A DNA stretch of 64,000 bases from Phytohabitans suffuscus (GTDB lineage: Bacteria; Actinomycetota; Actinomycetes; Mycobacteriales; Micromonosporaceae): positions 186,001-250,000 of the forward strand of contig NZ_AP022871.1 in the NCBI RefSeq assembly GCF_011764565.1. The letters run 5' to 3'. Below, piece by piece: positions 45,841-55,722 of this stretch. Each line of letters opens with the position of its first letter. The stretch's first letter is position 1. The position numbers were made by a program, and so were the translations under genes. The notes beneath the pieces were generated by a model, which was not told the DNA's origin, made no database searches, and saw nothing but the letters and a program-made list of their open reading frames with translations.

Positions 45841-47115
45841 ATGACAGCTTCCCTCCCGAGGGCCTCGGGGGTCGCGCCCACGGCCAGCCGAGCCGACGCG
45901 GTCCGCCAGACGGCGGCGCGCCTGTTCGAGGCGTCGGGCTACGCCGCGACGACGATGAACGACATCGCGGACGCGGTCGGCGTACTACCGGGAAGTCTGT
46001 ACCACCATTTCAGGTCAAAAGAAGAAATAGCGGTCGACCTGTTGACCTCGCTGGGGCGCGCCCTCGACGACCTCGGCGATGGCCTGGCCCGCCAGCCGGG
46101 GCTGGACGGCGAGGCCGCCGTCCGGCGCCTGGCGGTCGACGTCTTCACCCTGAGCTTCCGCCACGCGGCGGCCGTCCGGCTCCGCGCCCACGAGGCACCG
46201 CCGAGCGTGTCGACCGACCGGTTCCGCGAGGCGATGCGGCTGCGGGCGCCGGCCCTCGACCGCGCCTGGCGCCAGGCGGTGGGATCGCTGCCGGCCGCCG
46301 GGGCCACGCCCAAGGTCGACCTCGGCCTGCTCCGCTACGCCCTGGGCTACCTGGCCTTCTACTCGGCCACCTTCTACGACCCGGGCACGATGGACCCGAG
46401 GGCGCTGGCCGAGCACGCCTGCGACGTGATCCTCCACGGCCTCGTCGCCGACTCCCCCGGCGACGAGCGGCTCGACGGCTCCCCCGCGTTCGAGGCGGTC
46501 ACCGGCGTCATCGCCGGATGGCGGCGCGGCGGCCGGCCCGAGCCGGCCAACGACCGGGAGGCGATCGTCGCGGCGGCGCGGGCCGAGTTCGCCCGCCGGG
46601 GGTACGAGGCCACCACCATCCGCGACATCGCGAACGCCGCGGGCGTGCCGATGGGCACGCTCTACCGCCGGATCGAGTCCAAGGAGGCGCTCCTCGGCGA
46701 GATCCTCGGCAGCTACGGGGCCCGCTTCGAGCAGGCGTTCAAGGCGATCGTGGTGTCCGGCTCGTCCGCGCCCGAACTGCTGGACGGGCTGGCCCGGGTC
46801 TTCGTGCACATGAGCCGGCGATACCCCGAGGAGGGGCGGATCGTGACGTACGGCTGGAGCCGGCGGGAGACCACGACCGGCCCGCTGCACGACTACTTCA
46901 CCGCGACCGAGCAGCGCCTCACCCAGCTCCAAAAGATCATGAAGCGCGGCTTCAGCACCGGACAGCTGCGGCGGGTGGCCAGCCCGGCCGAGACCGCGCT
47001 GCACCTGCGCAGCGTGCTCTGGGTCCCCTTCCACGAGCACGCCCGCACGAGCGAGGGGCGCGCCCACGCGTTCCTGCGGGAGAGCCTGCTGCGCGGCGTG
47101 CTGTCACCCCGGTGA
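45841..47115 (+). CDS. tandem double TetR/AcrR-family regulator
   Basis: 424 residues with two TetR units. The first DNA-binding domain is about residues 18-65 (FEASGYAATTMNDIADAVGV, LPGSLYHHFRSKEEIAVDLL). The second is about residues 242-290 (FARRGYEATTIRDIANAAGV, PMGTLYRRIESKEALLGEIL). It has the same architecture as the protein at 15064-16242, but the sequences are clearly different. ATG at 45841 follows GGGCGGT. It is divergent from PucR, flanks the second catabolic island and may bind the AAGCAAAT-type sites at 37089 and 38059 (inference). The 3' end overlaps the convergent hypothetical gene by 12 bp. Confidence 0.9.
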   Translation: MTASLPRASGVAPTASRADAVRQTAARLFEASGYAATTMNDIADAVGVLPGSLYHHFRSKEEIAVDLLTSLGRALDDLGDGLARQPGLDGEAAVRRLAVDVFTLSFRHAAAVRLRAHEAPPSVSTDRFREAMRLRAPALDRAWRQAVGSLPAAGATPKVDLGLLRYALGYLAFYSATFYDPGTMDPRALAEHACDVILHGLVADSPGDERLDGSPAFEAVTGVIAGWRRGGRPEPANDREAIVAAARAEFARRGYEATTIRDIANAAGVPMGTLYRRIESKEALLGEILGSYGARFEQAFKAIVVSGSSAPELLDGLARVFVHMSRRYPEEGRIVTYGWSRRETTTGPLHDYFTATEQRLTQLQKIMKRGFSTGQLRRVASPAETALHLRSVLWVPFHEHARTSEGRAHAFLRESLLRGVLSPR

Positions 47116-47570
47116 CCGGTCGCCGCCGATCCGCACCTCGCAGTTGAGCGCCGCCTCCAGGGCGGTGTGCAGCCTGCTCTCCGGCACCCGGCGCAGGTCG
47201 GCGGCGCTGAGCGTCACCGTGACGACCTCCTCGTCGCCGCGCACCTCCCGCACCACCCGCCCGGCCACCTTGAACGCGGCGAGTACGCCGTGGGCGTCGT
47301 CGTCGGTCCCCGGCTTATGTAGGTGACCACCCCGGCCTCGGCCGGGGTGCGGAAGGACTCGGCGCAGAGCGTCACGTGCTTGGGCAGGTCGGCCAGGTCC
47401 AGCCCGGCCACGATGAGCTCGATCTCCCGGTTTCGGTCGGGCAGCCGCTCGGCCGGCGAGGCGACGACGTCGGTGCCGCGCTCGCGCAGCCGCCGCAGGC
47501 CCTCCTCGTACTCGCCGGCGGAGAGGGTCCCGGCACGGTCGACGACCACGCGGACGACAGCTGTTCGCAT
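47104..47570 (-). CDS. hypothetical protein (one-base frameshift)
   Basis: About 155 residues when corrected; no family recognised. The N-terminus reads MRTAVVRVVVDRAGTLSAGE, then LRRLRERGTDVVASPAERLP and KHVTLCAESFRTPAEAGVVT. After the frame change it continues PGTDDDAHGVLAAFKVAGRV and SAADLRRVPESRLHTALEAA, ending GGDRSPG. One base is needed near the CCCC run 47308-47311, after which the length is divisible by three. Alternating strands and helices suggest a small alpha/beta protein. It converges with and overlaps the double-TetR gene. Confidence 0.55.
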
Positions 47571-47622
47571 GCCGGTCACGCTAGCACCGGCGGCGCACAG
47601 GCCCTAGACTCCTGACGCATCT

Positions 47623-47640
47623 GGAGCAAATTCCTGCTCC
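47623..47640. promoter_or_regulatory. palindrome upstream of the NRAMP gene
   Basis: GGAGCA-AATTCC-TGCTCC, a perfect 6-bp-arm inverted repeat, 34 bp before the GTG start. It shares AGCAAATT and TGCTC with the site at 37089-37104. It could be an operator for a metal regulator or for the same TetR-type protein. Confidence 0.4.
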
Positions 47641-47673
47641 GCTTCCTTCGTCCCGGAGCGGGGTGGATGCCGC

Positions 47674-48891
47674 GTGTCGAGAGCGAAGCCCGCGCGTGGG
47701 GTGACCCTGCTCGGCCCGGCGTTCATCGCCGCCGTGGCGTACGTCGACCCGGGCAACGTCGCCACCAACGTCACGGCGGGCGCGCGGTACGGGTACACGC
47801 TCGTGTGGGTCGTGGTGCTCGCCAACGTGATGGCCGTGCTCGTGCAGTACCTGTCGGCCAAGCTCGGCATCGTCACCGGCCGGTCGCTGGCCAGCCAGAT
47901 CGGCGACCGGCTGCCGACCGCGGCCCGGATCGGGTACTGGCTGCAGGCGGAGGCGATCGCCGTGGCGACCGACATGGCCGAGGTCATCGGCGGAGCGATC
48001 GCGCTGGCGCTGCTGTTCGACATCCCGCTCGCCGCCGGCGCGGTGTGCACGGCGGCGGTATCGCTGCTGCTGCTCCGCGTCGGCGACACGCGCGGCCAGC
48101 ACGTCCTCGAACGCGTCATCATGGGCTTCCTGGCGCTCATCGCGGTGGGTTTCACGGCCGGGCTCGTGGTCGAGCCACCATCCGCCGGAGCGCTCGCCGG
48201 CGGCCTGGCACCGTCCTTTGTGGGCACAGACAGCGTGCTGCTCGCCTCGGGCATCATCGGCGCCACCGTCATGCCGCACGTCATCTACCTGCATTCCGGC
48301 CTGACCGCGGGACGGCTGGGCCTTCGCGGCGCGGGCGCCGGCGTGCCCCGGCTGCTGGCCGGCACCCGCGCCGACGTGTTCTCCGCGCTCGTGGTGGCCG
48401 GGCTGCTCAACCTCTCGCTGCTGGTGGTGGCGGCCTCCAGCCTGCACGGCCTGCCCGGCACCGACACCCTGCAGGGCGTACACGGGCTGCTGTCCAGCGA
48501 GGTCGGGACCGGTGTGGCGCTGCTGTTCGCGGTGGCGCTGCTCGGCTCGGGGCTGGCCTCGACAGCGGTCGGCAGTGCCGCCGGCGCCGAGGTGATGCAG
48601 GGCCTGCTGCGCCGCCGGATCCCGCTCGTGCTGCGGCGCACGCTCACGGTCATCCCCGCGGTCGCGCTACTGGCGCTGGGCGCCGAGCCGAGTGCCGCGC
48701 TCGTCATCTCGCAGGTCGTGCTCTCGATGGGCATTCCCTTCGCGCTGGTGCCCCTCGTTCTCCTCACGAGCCGCCGCGCCGTGATGGGCGAACACGCCAA
48801 CCGCCCGGCCACCACCGTCGCGGCGGCGGCCATCGCGGCGTGTGTCATCGCGCTCAACACGGTGTTGCTCTATCTGACGTTCACGGGCTGA
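47674..48891 (+). CDS. NRAMP-family divalent metal transporter
   Basis: 405 residues with about 10-11 membrane spans. The metal-coordinating DPGN motif is at residues 25-28 (AAVAYVDPGNVATN), and the second motif appears as GATVMPHVIYLHSGL in span 6, with Met-Pro-His conserved. NRAMP proteins import Mn2+ or Fe2+ with protons. The GTG start at 47674 gives the full first span. It stands alone, 92 bp before the aldehyde dehydrogenase gene on the same strand. Confidence 0.93.
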   Translation: MSRAKPARGVTLLGPAFIAAVAYVDPGNVATNVTAGARYGYTLVWVVVLANVMAVLVQYLSAKLGIVTGRSLASQIGDRLPTAARIGYWLQAEAIAVATDMAEVIGGAIALALLFDIPLAAGAVCTAAVSLLLLRVGDTRGQHVLERVIMGFLALIAVGFTAGLVVEPPSAGALAGGLAPSFVGTDSVLLASGIIGATVMPHVIYLHSGLTAGRLGLRGAGAGVPRLLAGTRADVFSALVVAGLLNLSLLVVAASSLHGLPGTDTLQGVHGLLSSEVGTGVALLFAVALLGSGLASTAVGSAAGAEVMQGLLRRRIPLVLRRTLTVIPAVALLALGAEPSAALVISQVVLSMGIPFALVPLVLLTSRRAVMGEHANRPATTVAAAAIAACVIALNTVLLYLTFTG

Positions 48892-48983
48892 GACGCGCGC
48901 GTTGACATGCTGTCGGCGATCTCCGCGCCCCCTCTGACACTGTGTCCATTGTCCGGTTCCCGCGGCGTGGCGACGATGGGCCC

Positions 48984-50489
<1,506 letters not shown>

Positions 50490-50745
50490 CCCGCGCGGGC
50501 GCCGACCCCTCCAGCGCCACCGGCCCGTCCAACCCCGTCCCGGGTTATATAGAGAGCTTTCAGCGTCGGGGTGCCTGGATCCTTCCACGGAGCTGAAAAA
50601 ACCAGATCAAGAAGCTTTGAGCTACCGCGACGTCCGCGGCGGTCCGGACCGTTGCTCCCGCGGCCTCACCCTCCGCGGTCCACAACCCACAGCCACCCCA
50701 TCCGATGCTGGGCGCACCGACGCGCCCAGCCTCAGTCGGCCAAAA

Positions 50746-50793
50746 GATCGTGGTATGAAACCGCCCCCAGAGGGGCGGATCCGTACCACGATC
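50746..50793. repeat. 48-bp hairpin repeat, copy 3 (subtype II)
   Basis: Ends GATCGTGGTA / TACCACGATC. The inner part TGAAACCGCCCCCAGAGG and GGCGGATCC extends the stem. Nearly identical to copy 2 (20202-20249) in reverse. Confidence 0.78.
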
Positions 50794-50904
50794 CACTGAA
50801 CCCCCCCACGACGAACGATCCGTCGTGGACGGGCCTGGACGCTTCCCGGCGACGACGGTCCGGCTCGGTGCGGACCGCGGAGGGTGAGGCCGCGGGAGCA
50901 ACGC

Positions 50905-51088
50905 TCCGGACCCGATGCCACTCGCGTTAAGTCGATCATGGAGTCAGGCCGGTACTGGGCCACCCCTGGTGAGCAGGGAAAGCTCTGCGCACCCGAGGAC
51001 ACAGCCGTTCGTGGCACTCCGCACCGCTCCGCACAAACGTGCAGCTCACAGCCTTGATCAAATCAGGTTGAGTGGCATCGGGTCCGGA
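50905..51088 (-). repeat. 184-bp terminal-inverted-repeat element, copy B
   Basis: Inverted relative to copy A. By my own alignment there are about 14 mismatches and no gaps over the element. The length of exactly 184 bp is preserved. Confidence 0.8.
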
Positions 51089-51248
51089 CCGTCACTCCCG
51101 CGGCCCCACCCTCCGCCGTGCGAGACGCCTGCCGCGCAGCGGCAGGCGTCGCCCCGTCCCCGGCCGCGCACCCGGTCCCGCCCCATACGGACGGCAGCTT
51201 TATGCGGATTTGTTCGCCTGTCGCGTCGCCCGAGGGATCGTTCCGGCT

Positions 51249-51297
51249 TGATCGTGGACCCGAGCCACCCGACGAGGGCAACCGCCGTCCACGACCC
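51249..51297. repeat. 49-bp hairpin repeat of a second family, copy 2
   Basis: TGATCGTGGAC...GTCCACGACC with GGCAACCGC inside, matching 20441-20489. The similarity extends upstream. Confidence 0.6.
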
Positions 51298-51513
51298 GCT
51301 GACCGCCGAGATATGCCCGTGACCTGCGGAAATGTCGATCTGGAGAGTCCTCGGGGTGGAGGTCCTGGGTAGATCGCGCAGCGTCCGCGTGCCTGGGGTT
51401 GACCCGAGACGGGTTTCGCTGGTCGCGGTCAAATCCGTTCTGGTGTCGCACTGGCTGCTGGTGCCAACCGCCCCCTTTCCGTGATCGACGTTCTGGGGTC
51501 GGCCCGAGGTGTG

Positions 51514-51561
51514 GATCGTGATACCTGGCTGCTGCTATAGGTGCGGCTGTGTACCACGACC
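51514..51561. repeat. 48-bp hairpin repeat, copy 4 (subtype I)
   Basis: GATCGTGATACCTGGCTGCT...GGCTGTGTACCACGACC, a slightly diverged version of copy 1 (19932-19979). The length of 48 bp is kept. Confidence 0.68.
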
Positions 51562-51687
51562 TGCCCGGAGCCAGCCGACGTCAACGTCGATCAAGGTCCC
51601 GTGGGATTTCGGATTGGGTGGCATGAGCAGATCGCGCAGCGTCCACCGGTCGCGGTCAGATCCGCTGATCGCGGCACGATCCCAGTA

Positions 51688-51735
51688 GATCGTGGTATGA
51701 AACCGCCCTCATAGGGGCCATTCCATACCACGATC
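51688..51735. repeat. 48-bp hairpin repeat, copy 5 (subtype II)
   Basis: GATCGTGGTATGAAACCGCC at the left and ATACCACGATC at the right. The middle has diverged, but the length stays 48 bp. Confidence 0.75.
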
Positions 51736-51977
51736 CGCCGAAACCGCGTGCGCGTAGACCACGAACCCTGGTCCCGGACCCTGAGCCAGCGAACAAACCG
51801 TCAGAAAGCGGCCATCCGCAAAGACCATTGTGGACAGACCCGAGACCGTGACCCCGAAAGCTCGATAGAGACCGGAGACCTTCCGGGGTTGGGGTTGCGG
51901 GCCTGTCCACGCGCCGGTTGGTCCGGCCGCCTTCAACCCCGGATCTGGAAGTGAGCTGCCGCGATGTCCGCGATGGC

Positions 51978-52161
51978 CCCGGACCCAGCGCCACCCAGCC
52001 TAGTGTGATCAAGGCTGTGGGCTGCGCATTCTCAGAGGCGGCGCGAGCGCCACGAAAGACCGAGCACTCGGGCGCACGGAGACTTTCCCCTGCCCACCAG
52101 GGGCGGCCCAGCACGGGCCCGACTCCATGATCGACCTAAGGTGAGTGGCATTGGGTCCGGA
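51978..52161 (+). repeat. 184-bp terminal-inverted-repeat element, copy C
   Basis: Same orientation and length as copy A, more diverged internally. Its flanks (51953-51977 and 52162-52185) are themselves inverted copies of a GAGCTACCGCGACGTCCGCGG-like string, so the whole palindrome-ended unit is about 233 bp. Confidence 0.75.
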
Positions 52162-52235
52162 CCACCGCGGACGTCGCGGTAGCTCGAATCTCTTGGCTCT
52201 TGAGAGGGGTCGCGGCGATGCTCCCGCGACCGCGG

Positions 52236-52709
52236 CTAGTCGAGGCGAAGGATGGTCTCCTCGATCTCGGTGTCTCGCGCGTTCGCGTACGAGGTCTCGA
52301 CGCCGACGACCGTGAAGCCCGCCTTTCGCAGGACCTTGAGCGACGCCAGGTTGTCGCTGGCCGCGCGGGCGTGCAGGGGGCGGACCGAGACCGTGTCGAG
52401 GAGGATGGCCAGGGCTCGGCTGGCGACGCCCTGGCCCCAGACGGAGCGGTCGATCCAGTAGGTGACCTCGGTGTCGCCGTCCACGACGAAGCTGCCGATG
52501 CTGCCGACCAGGTCTCCGTCGAGGGTCACCGCGTGCAGGGTGACGTCGGGCGAGCTTCGCAGCTTGGACATGTGGCGGTCGAACGCCGCGCGGTCGTCGG
52601 GGTCCCTGGCGACGAAGGCGGCCAGCTGGACCGACTCGGGGTCGCGCATCTGGTCGAACAGCGCGTCGAGGTCGGCGTCGTCTACCGGTCGCAGTGCCAC
52701 GCCCGTCAC
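52236..52709 (-). CDS. GNAT-family N-acetyltransferase
   Basis: 157 residues of the RimJ/RimL-like GNAT type. DAVTLDGDLVGSIGSFVVDG-like strands precede TYWIDRSVWGQGVASRALAI, which carries the acetyl-CoA loop (WGQGVA). It ends NLASLKVLRKAGFTVVGVET, the family's terminal helix. GTG at 52709 (GAGGAGGGCACC upstream) overlaps the PlsB stop, so it is coupled to plsB. The substrate is unknown. It borders repeat island 2. Confidence 0.87.
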   Translation of the reverse strand: MTGVALRPVDDADLDALFDQMRDPESVQLAAFVARDPDDRAAFDRHMSKLRSSPDVTLHAVTLDGDLVGSIGSFVVDGDTEVTYWIDRSVWGQGVASRALAILLDTVSVRPLHARAASDNLASLKVLRKAGFTVVGVETSYANARDTEIEETILRLD

Positions 52710-54481
52710 GGTGCCCTCCTCAGCTCGGCGACCATGGTTACCCGGCGGACCGTTTCGCGTAGTTCGTCGCGGAAGGCCGCGCGGTGCTGTCGCAGCTGCG
52801 GCGCGGTCGGGTCGAGGAGACCGCGGTGGCGGGCCAGCTGCAGCGCCGGCTTGAAGAGCTCCAGCGACACCGACTCCTCGCTGGCCAGCCGGCCCTGCAG
52901 CGCCCACTGCCGGCCGACACGCAGGCATTCGTCGAGGAACCGGGGCTCGTCGACCTCGTCGTCCTCCCAGGCGGCGAGGCGGTCGGCCACGAGGTGGTAC
53001 GCGTCGAGGAAGGGGCGGAGCACCAGCGGGGCGAGCAGCGGCCTGCCGTTCTCCAGCCAACGGCGCGCGTCGGCCGGGGTGAACTCGTGCAGCCCGTCGC
53101 CGCCGCCCGGCTCGATGATCGCCAGCTCCCGCGCCATCTGCTCGGCGAAGTCACGGCGGCGGGCGAAGAAGAAGTCGAACTTCAACCGGTCGCGCAGCCG
53201 CAGCGCCTCCTCGGTCGCGGTGGCGAGGCCGTCGTCGCCGCCTTCCATCGCGGCGACCAGGGCGAGCTCGCCGATCGCGCGGTCGACCAGCATGTGGATC
53301 GCGGTGTTGCGGTAGAACGCGGCCACCAGGTGCTGGCCGGGACCGATCAGCCACACCGTCTCGGTGCCGCCCTCGTAGCTGGTCAGCACGCCGGAGGCGA
53401 CCAGCTCCCGCAGCGTGCGGCGGACCGTGGCCCGGTCGGTGAGGTTCGCCGCGCCCGCCACCGGCCACCGCCGCGAGGCGATGTAGCCGGCCATCGGCGC
53501 CACGGTGTCCAGCACCCCGTCCAGGGTCAGCGCCCGGTCGGCGGCCAGCATCGCGAGGCAGACGACCGCCGTGACGGTGACCGGGGTCGCCTGGTTGATG
53601 CGGTGCGAGGTGTCCAGGGCGATCCGCTCGACGACGTGCCGCCCCTGCTGGTCCGCGCCGCGCAGCTCGGCCATCCGCTCGCGCAGCGGCACGGGCTCGC
53701 CGAAGTCCAGGTACGCCCTGCCGAGCCGGTTGGCCTGCAACCGGGCGAAGTTGATCAGCCAGCGGGCGTCCTCGGGCCGCTTCCTGGCCCCGCGCGCCTC
53801 GGCGGTCATCGCGCCGACCTCGTGCAGCTGCTCGTACACGATGGACACCGGCACGATCAGCGCCTCGGCGTCGGGCGTGGCCTCGATCGCGTCGACCACG
53901 TAGCGCACGATGCCGTACGTGGGCGGCCGCAGCTTGCCGGTGCGGGTCCGCCCGCCCTCGATGGACCAGCTGAGGTTCCGGCGGTTGCGGATCAGCTGGC
54001 CGATGTAGGCGCGCAGCGCGAGCTTGTACACCGGCTGGTCGCGCGTCGAGCGGCGGATGTAGACGATGCCGGACCGGCGGGCCAGGTGGTTGACCGGGAA
54101 GAAGCTGAGGTTCGAGCCGCCCAGGGTGAACGCCGGGCTGAGCCCGTGCCGCTCCAGCGCCACCGGGACCGCGGCGCCGTCCAGGTACGAGCGGTGGGAG
54201 AACAGGAACAGCAGCGAGTACTTCCGGTCGAGCCGGTGCAGCCGCCGGGCGGCCTCCTCGTCCACCAGCAGCTCGTGCGCGCGAAACATCCACCTGGTGA
54301 ACCGCGACCACGCGCTCATCGCCCGCGCGCTGTGCATCGCACCCATCTCGCGCAGGTAGCCGGCGGCTTCGGCGCTCACCTCGCCCGGGTCGCGACCCAG
54401 CGAGCGGGCCAGCCCGGCCAGCCGCGCGGCGAACTCGCCGTCGGCCAGCAACTGGCCGACCTCGGCAGTGTCCGAGGACAT
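52706..54481 (-). CDS. plsB: glycerol-3-phosphate 1-O-acyltransferase
   Basis: 591 residues; related to PlsB but shorter than the about 800-residue enterobacterial enzyme, as in other actinobacteria. The acyltransferase blocks are clear: HRSYLD (His96 and Asp101, the HX4D catalytic pair), GGSNLSFFPVNHLARRSG then IVYIRR, SIEGGRTRTGKL, and IVPVSIVYEQL. It makes lysophosphatidic acid, the first step of phospholipid or triacylglycerol synthesis. The ATG at 54481 follows GAGGTGG. Confidence 0.9.
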   Translation of the reverse strand: MSSDTAEVGQLLADGEFAARLAGLARSLGRDPGEVSAEAAGYLREMGAMHSARAMSAWSRFTRWMFRAHELLVDEEAARRLHRLDRKYSLLFLFSHRSYLDGAAVPVALERHGLSPAFTLGGSNLSFFPVNHLARRSGIVYIRRSTRDQPVYKLALRAYIGQLIRNRRNLSWSIEGGRTRTGKLRPPTYGIVRYVVDAIEATPDAEALIVPVSIVYEQLHEVGAMTAEARGARKRPEDARWLINFARLQANRLGRAYLDFGEPVPLRERMAELRGADQQGRHVVERIALDTSHRINQATPVTVTAVVCLAMLAADRALTLDGVLDTVAPMAGYIASRRWPVAGAANLTDRATVRRTLRELVASGVLTSYEGGTETVWLIGPGQHLVAAFYRNTAIHMLVDRAIGELALVAAMEGGDDGLATATEEALRLRDRLKFDFFFARRRDFAEQMARELAIIEPGGGDGLHEFTPADARRWLENGRPLLAPLVLRPFLDAYHLVADRLAAWEDDEVDEPRFLDECLRVGRQWALQGRLASEESVSLELFKPALQLARHRGLLDPTAPQLRQHRAAFRDELRETVRRVTMVAELRRAP

Positions 54482-54972
54482 CAACCACCTCGCAGGGTAC
54501 GTACGCGACTACGGTCCTGGAAGCATAGAGACCTTTCGGGGTTGGCGTTGCGGGCTGTGCCATGGTCCCGGCCGGGTCGGGACCTTCGCCCCTATCGCCG
54601 CCGGCCGTCGCGCCGCCAGAATCTGAGATCGGCGCGTGGGCCAAAGGCCACCGCCTGCTCCGAATTCGGGCTGCCTGGATCCGGCCGGTAATTGCTACGC
54701 GAAATACGACGCGTAATAGCGCTGGCGCGCGCCCGACTTCCGGCCTGCGCGCGGTTTTCCGACTCGCCGGGCGAGCCCGGGATAAGTGGTCTCTGAGCTG
54801 CTGAAACTTGCCGACGTCGAGCCGACGGGCGGCGCTTTCACGCCGACCTGGCGGCATCACAAATTCACATTAAGTCTGGTACAAGAAATCCCTATCTCGG
54901 GCCGTCCAGATTGACGAATGCTCCGCACCGCCATACGTTTTTCGCAGCTTCGATCTGGGGAGGTCAAACACA
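54482..54972. other. 491-bp intergenic region between plsB and the DUF4142 gene
   Basis: No gene is seen. It contains a GAGACCTTTCGGGGTTGGCG string at 54529-54548 that recurs in both repeat islands, a patch TACGCGAAATACGACGCG near 54696, and AT-richer DNA at 54858-54895 (CACATTAAGTCTGGTACAAG) that could be the promoter of the rightward DUF4142 gene. A good ribosome site GGGGAGGTC precedes 54973. Confidence 0.45.
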
Positions 54973-55722
54973 ATGTCGACGAAACGACGGGCGATATCCG
55001 GATCGCGCCGGTCAGCGGCCGTTCTCGTCGGTCTGGTCGTCGGTCTGCTGGGCGCGGTGGCGGTGCCGAGCGGCGCCCGGGCCGCCCCGGACACGCCGCT
55101 GACCGCCGCGGACAAGGAGCTGTTGTCGGCGGTCCGGCTCGCCGGCCTGTGGGAGGAGCCGGCCGGCGACATGGCGGCCCGGAAGGGCGGAAGTGACCGG
55201 GTGCGGCAGGTCGGCGCCGAGATCGCCGAGCAGCACGCGCAGCTCGACCGGCTGGTGGTGGACGCGGCCGGCAAGCTCGGCTACCGGCTGCCCACCGAGC
55301 CCAACAGCGACCAGCAGGCCTGGCTGGCCGAGATGGACGAGGCGAAGGCCGGCGCCGACTTCGACCAGGTCTTCGTCGACCGGCTCCGCGCCGCCCACGG
55401 CAGGATCTTCCCGGTCATCGCCGGGGTCCGGGCGGGCACCCGCAACGACATCGTCCGCAAGCTCGCCGCGGACGCCAACGGCTTCGTCCTGGGCCACCTC
55501 ACCCTGCTCGAGAGCACCGGCATCGTGAAGTTCTCCGAGCTGCCCCCGGCCCCCGACCCGGGACAGGCCGGCGGCCAACCCGACCGTGGCTGGCTCGGCA
55601 ACGCGATCGCCACCGGCACCGCCGGTAGCGAGAACGTGCCCGCGGGGGTGATCTGGCTGGTCCTGCTCGCCGCTCTCGGCGCGGGTGCCGCCATCACCGT
55701 CAAGATGTTCCGCCGGACATGA
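54973..55722 (+). CDS. secreted DUF4142-domain protein with C-terminal membrane anchor
   Basis: 249 residues. Signal peptide (basic start, then SAAVLVGLVVGLLGAVAV, cleavage near ARA-AP). The DUF4142 helical bundle runs from about residue 42 to 180: TAADKELLSAVRLAGLWEEP, IAEQHAQLDRLVVDAAGKLG, FVLGHLTLLESTGIVKFSEL. A C-terminal span VIWLVLLAALGAGAAI ends in KMFRRT. DUF4142 proteins are ferritin-like exported helical proteins of unclear role. The stop overlaps the next gene (ATGA), so the two membrane proteins are probably partners. Confidence 0.88.
   Translation: MSTKRRAISGSRRSAAVLVGLVVGLLGAVAVPSGARAAPDTPLTAADKELLSAVRLAGLWEEPAGDMAARKGGSDRVRQVGAEIAEQHAQLDRLVVDAAGKLGYRLPTEPNSDQQAWLAEMDEAKAGADFDQVFVDRLRAAHGRIFPVIAGVRAGTRNDIVRKLAADANGFVLGHLTLLESTGIVKFSELPPAPDPGQAGGQPDRGWLGNAIATGTAGSENVPAGVIWLVLLAALGAGAAITVKMFRRT

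Larger units (their letters stand above)
50490..52235. other. repeat island 2: about 1.7 kb without a convincing gene
   Basis: No gene with recognisable motifs is seen on either strand. It is built from the same parts as 18978-20965: two 184-bp inverted-repeat elements (50905-51088, 51978-52161), three 48-bp hairpins (50746-50793, 51514-51561, 51688-51735), and a 49-bp hairpin (51249-51297). The string CGGACCGTTGCTCCCGCGG is direct near 50645 and inverted near 50895, with a variant near 51085. GAGAGCTTT / GAGACCTTCCGGGGTTGGGG strings lie near 50551 and 51875. Flanking strings such as GAGCTACCGCGACGTCCGCGG are at about 50619 and, inverted, about 52165. Confidence 0.6.
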
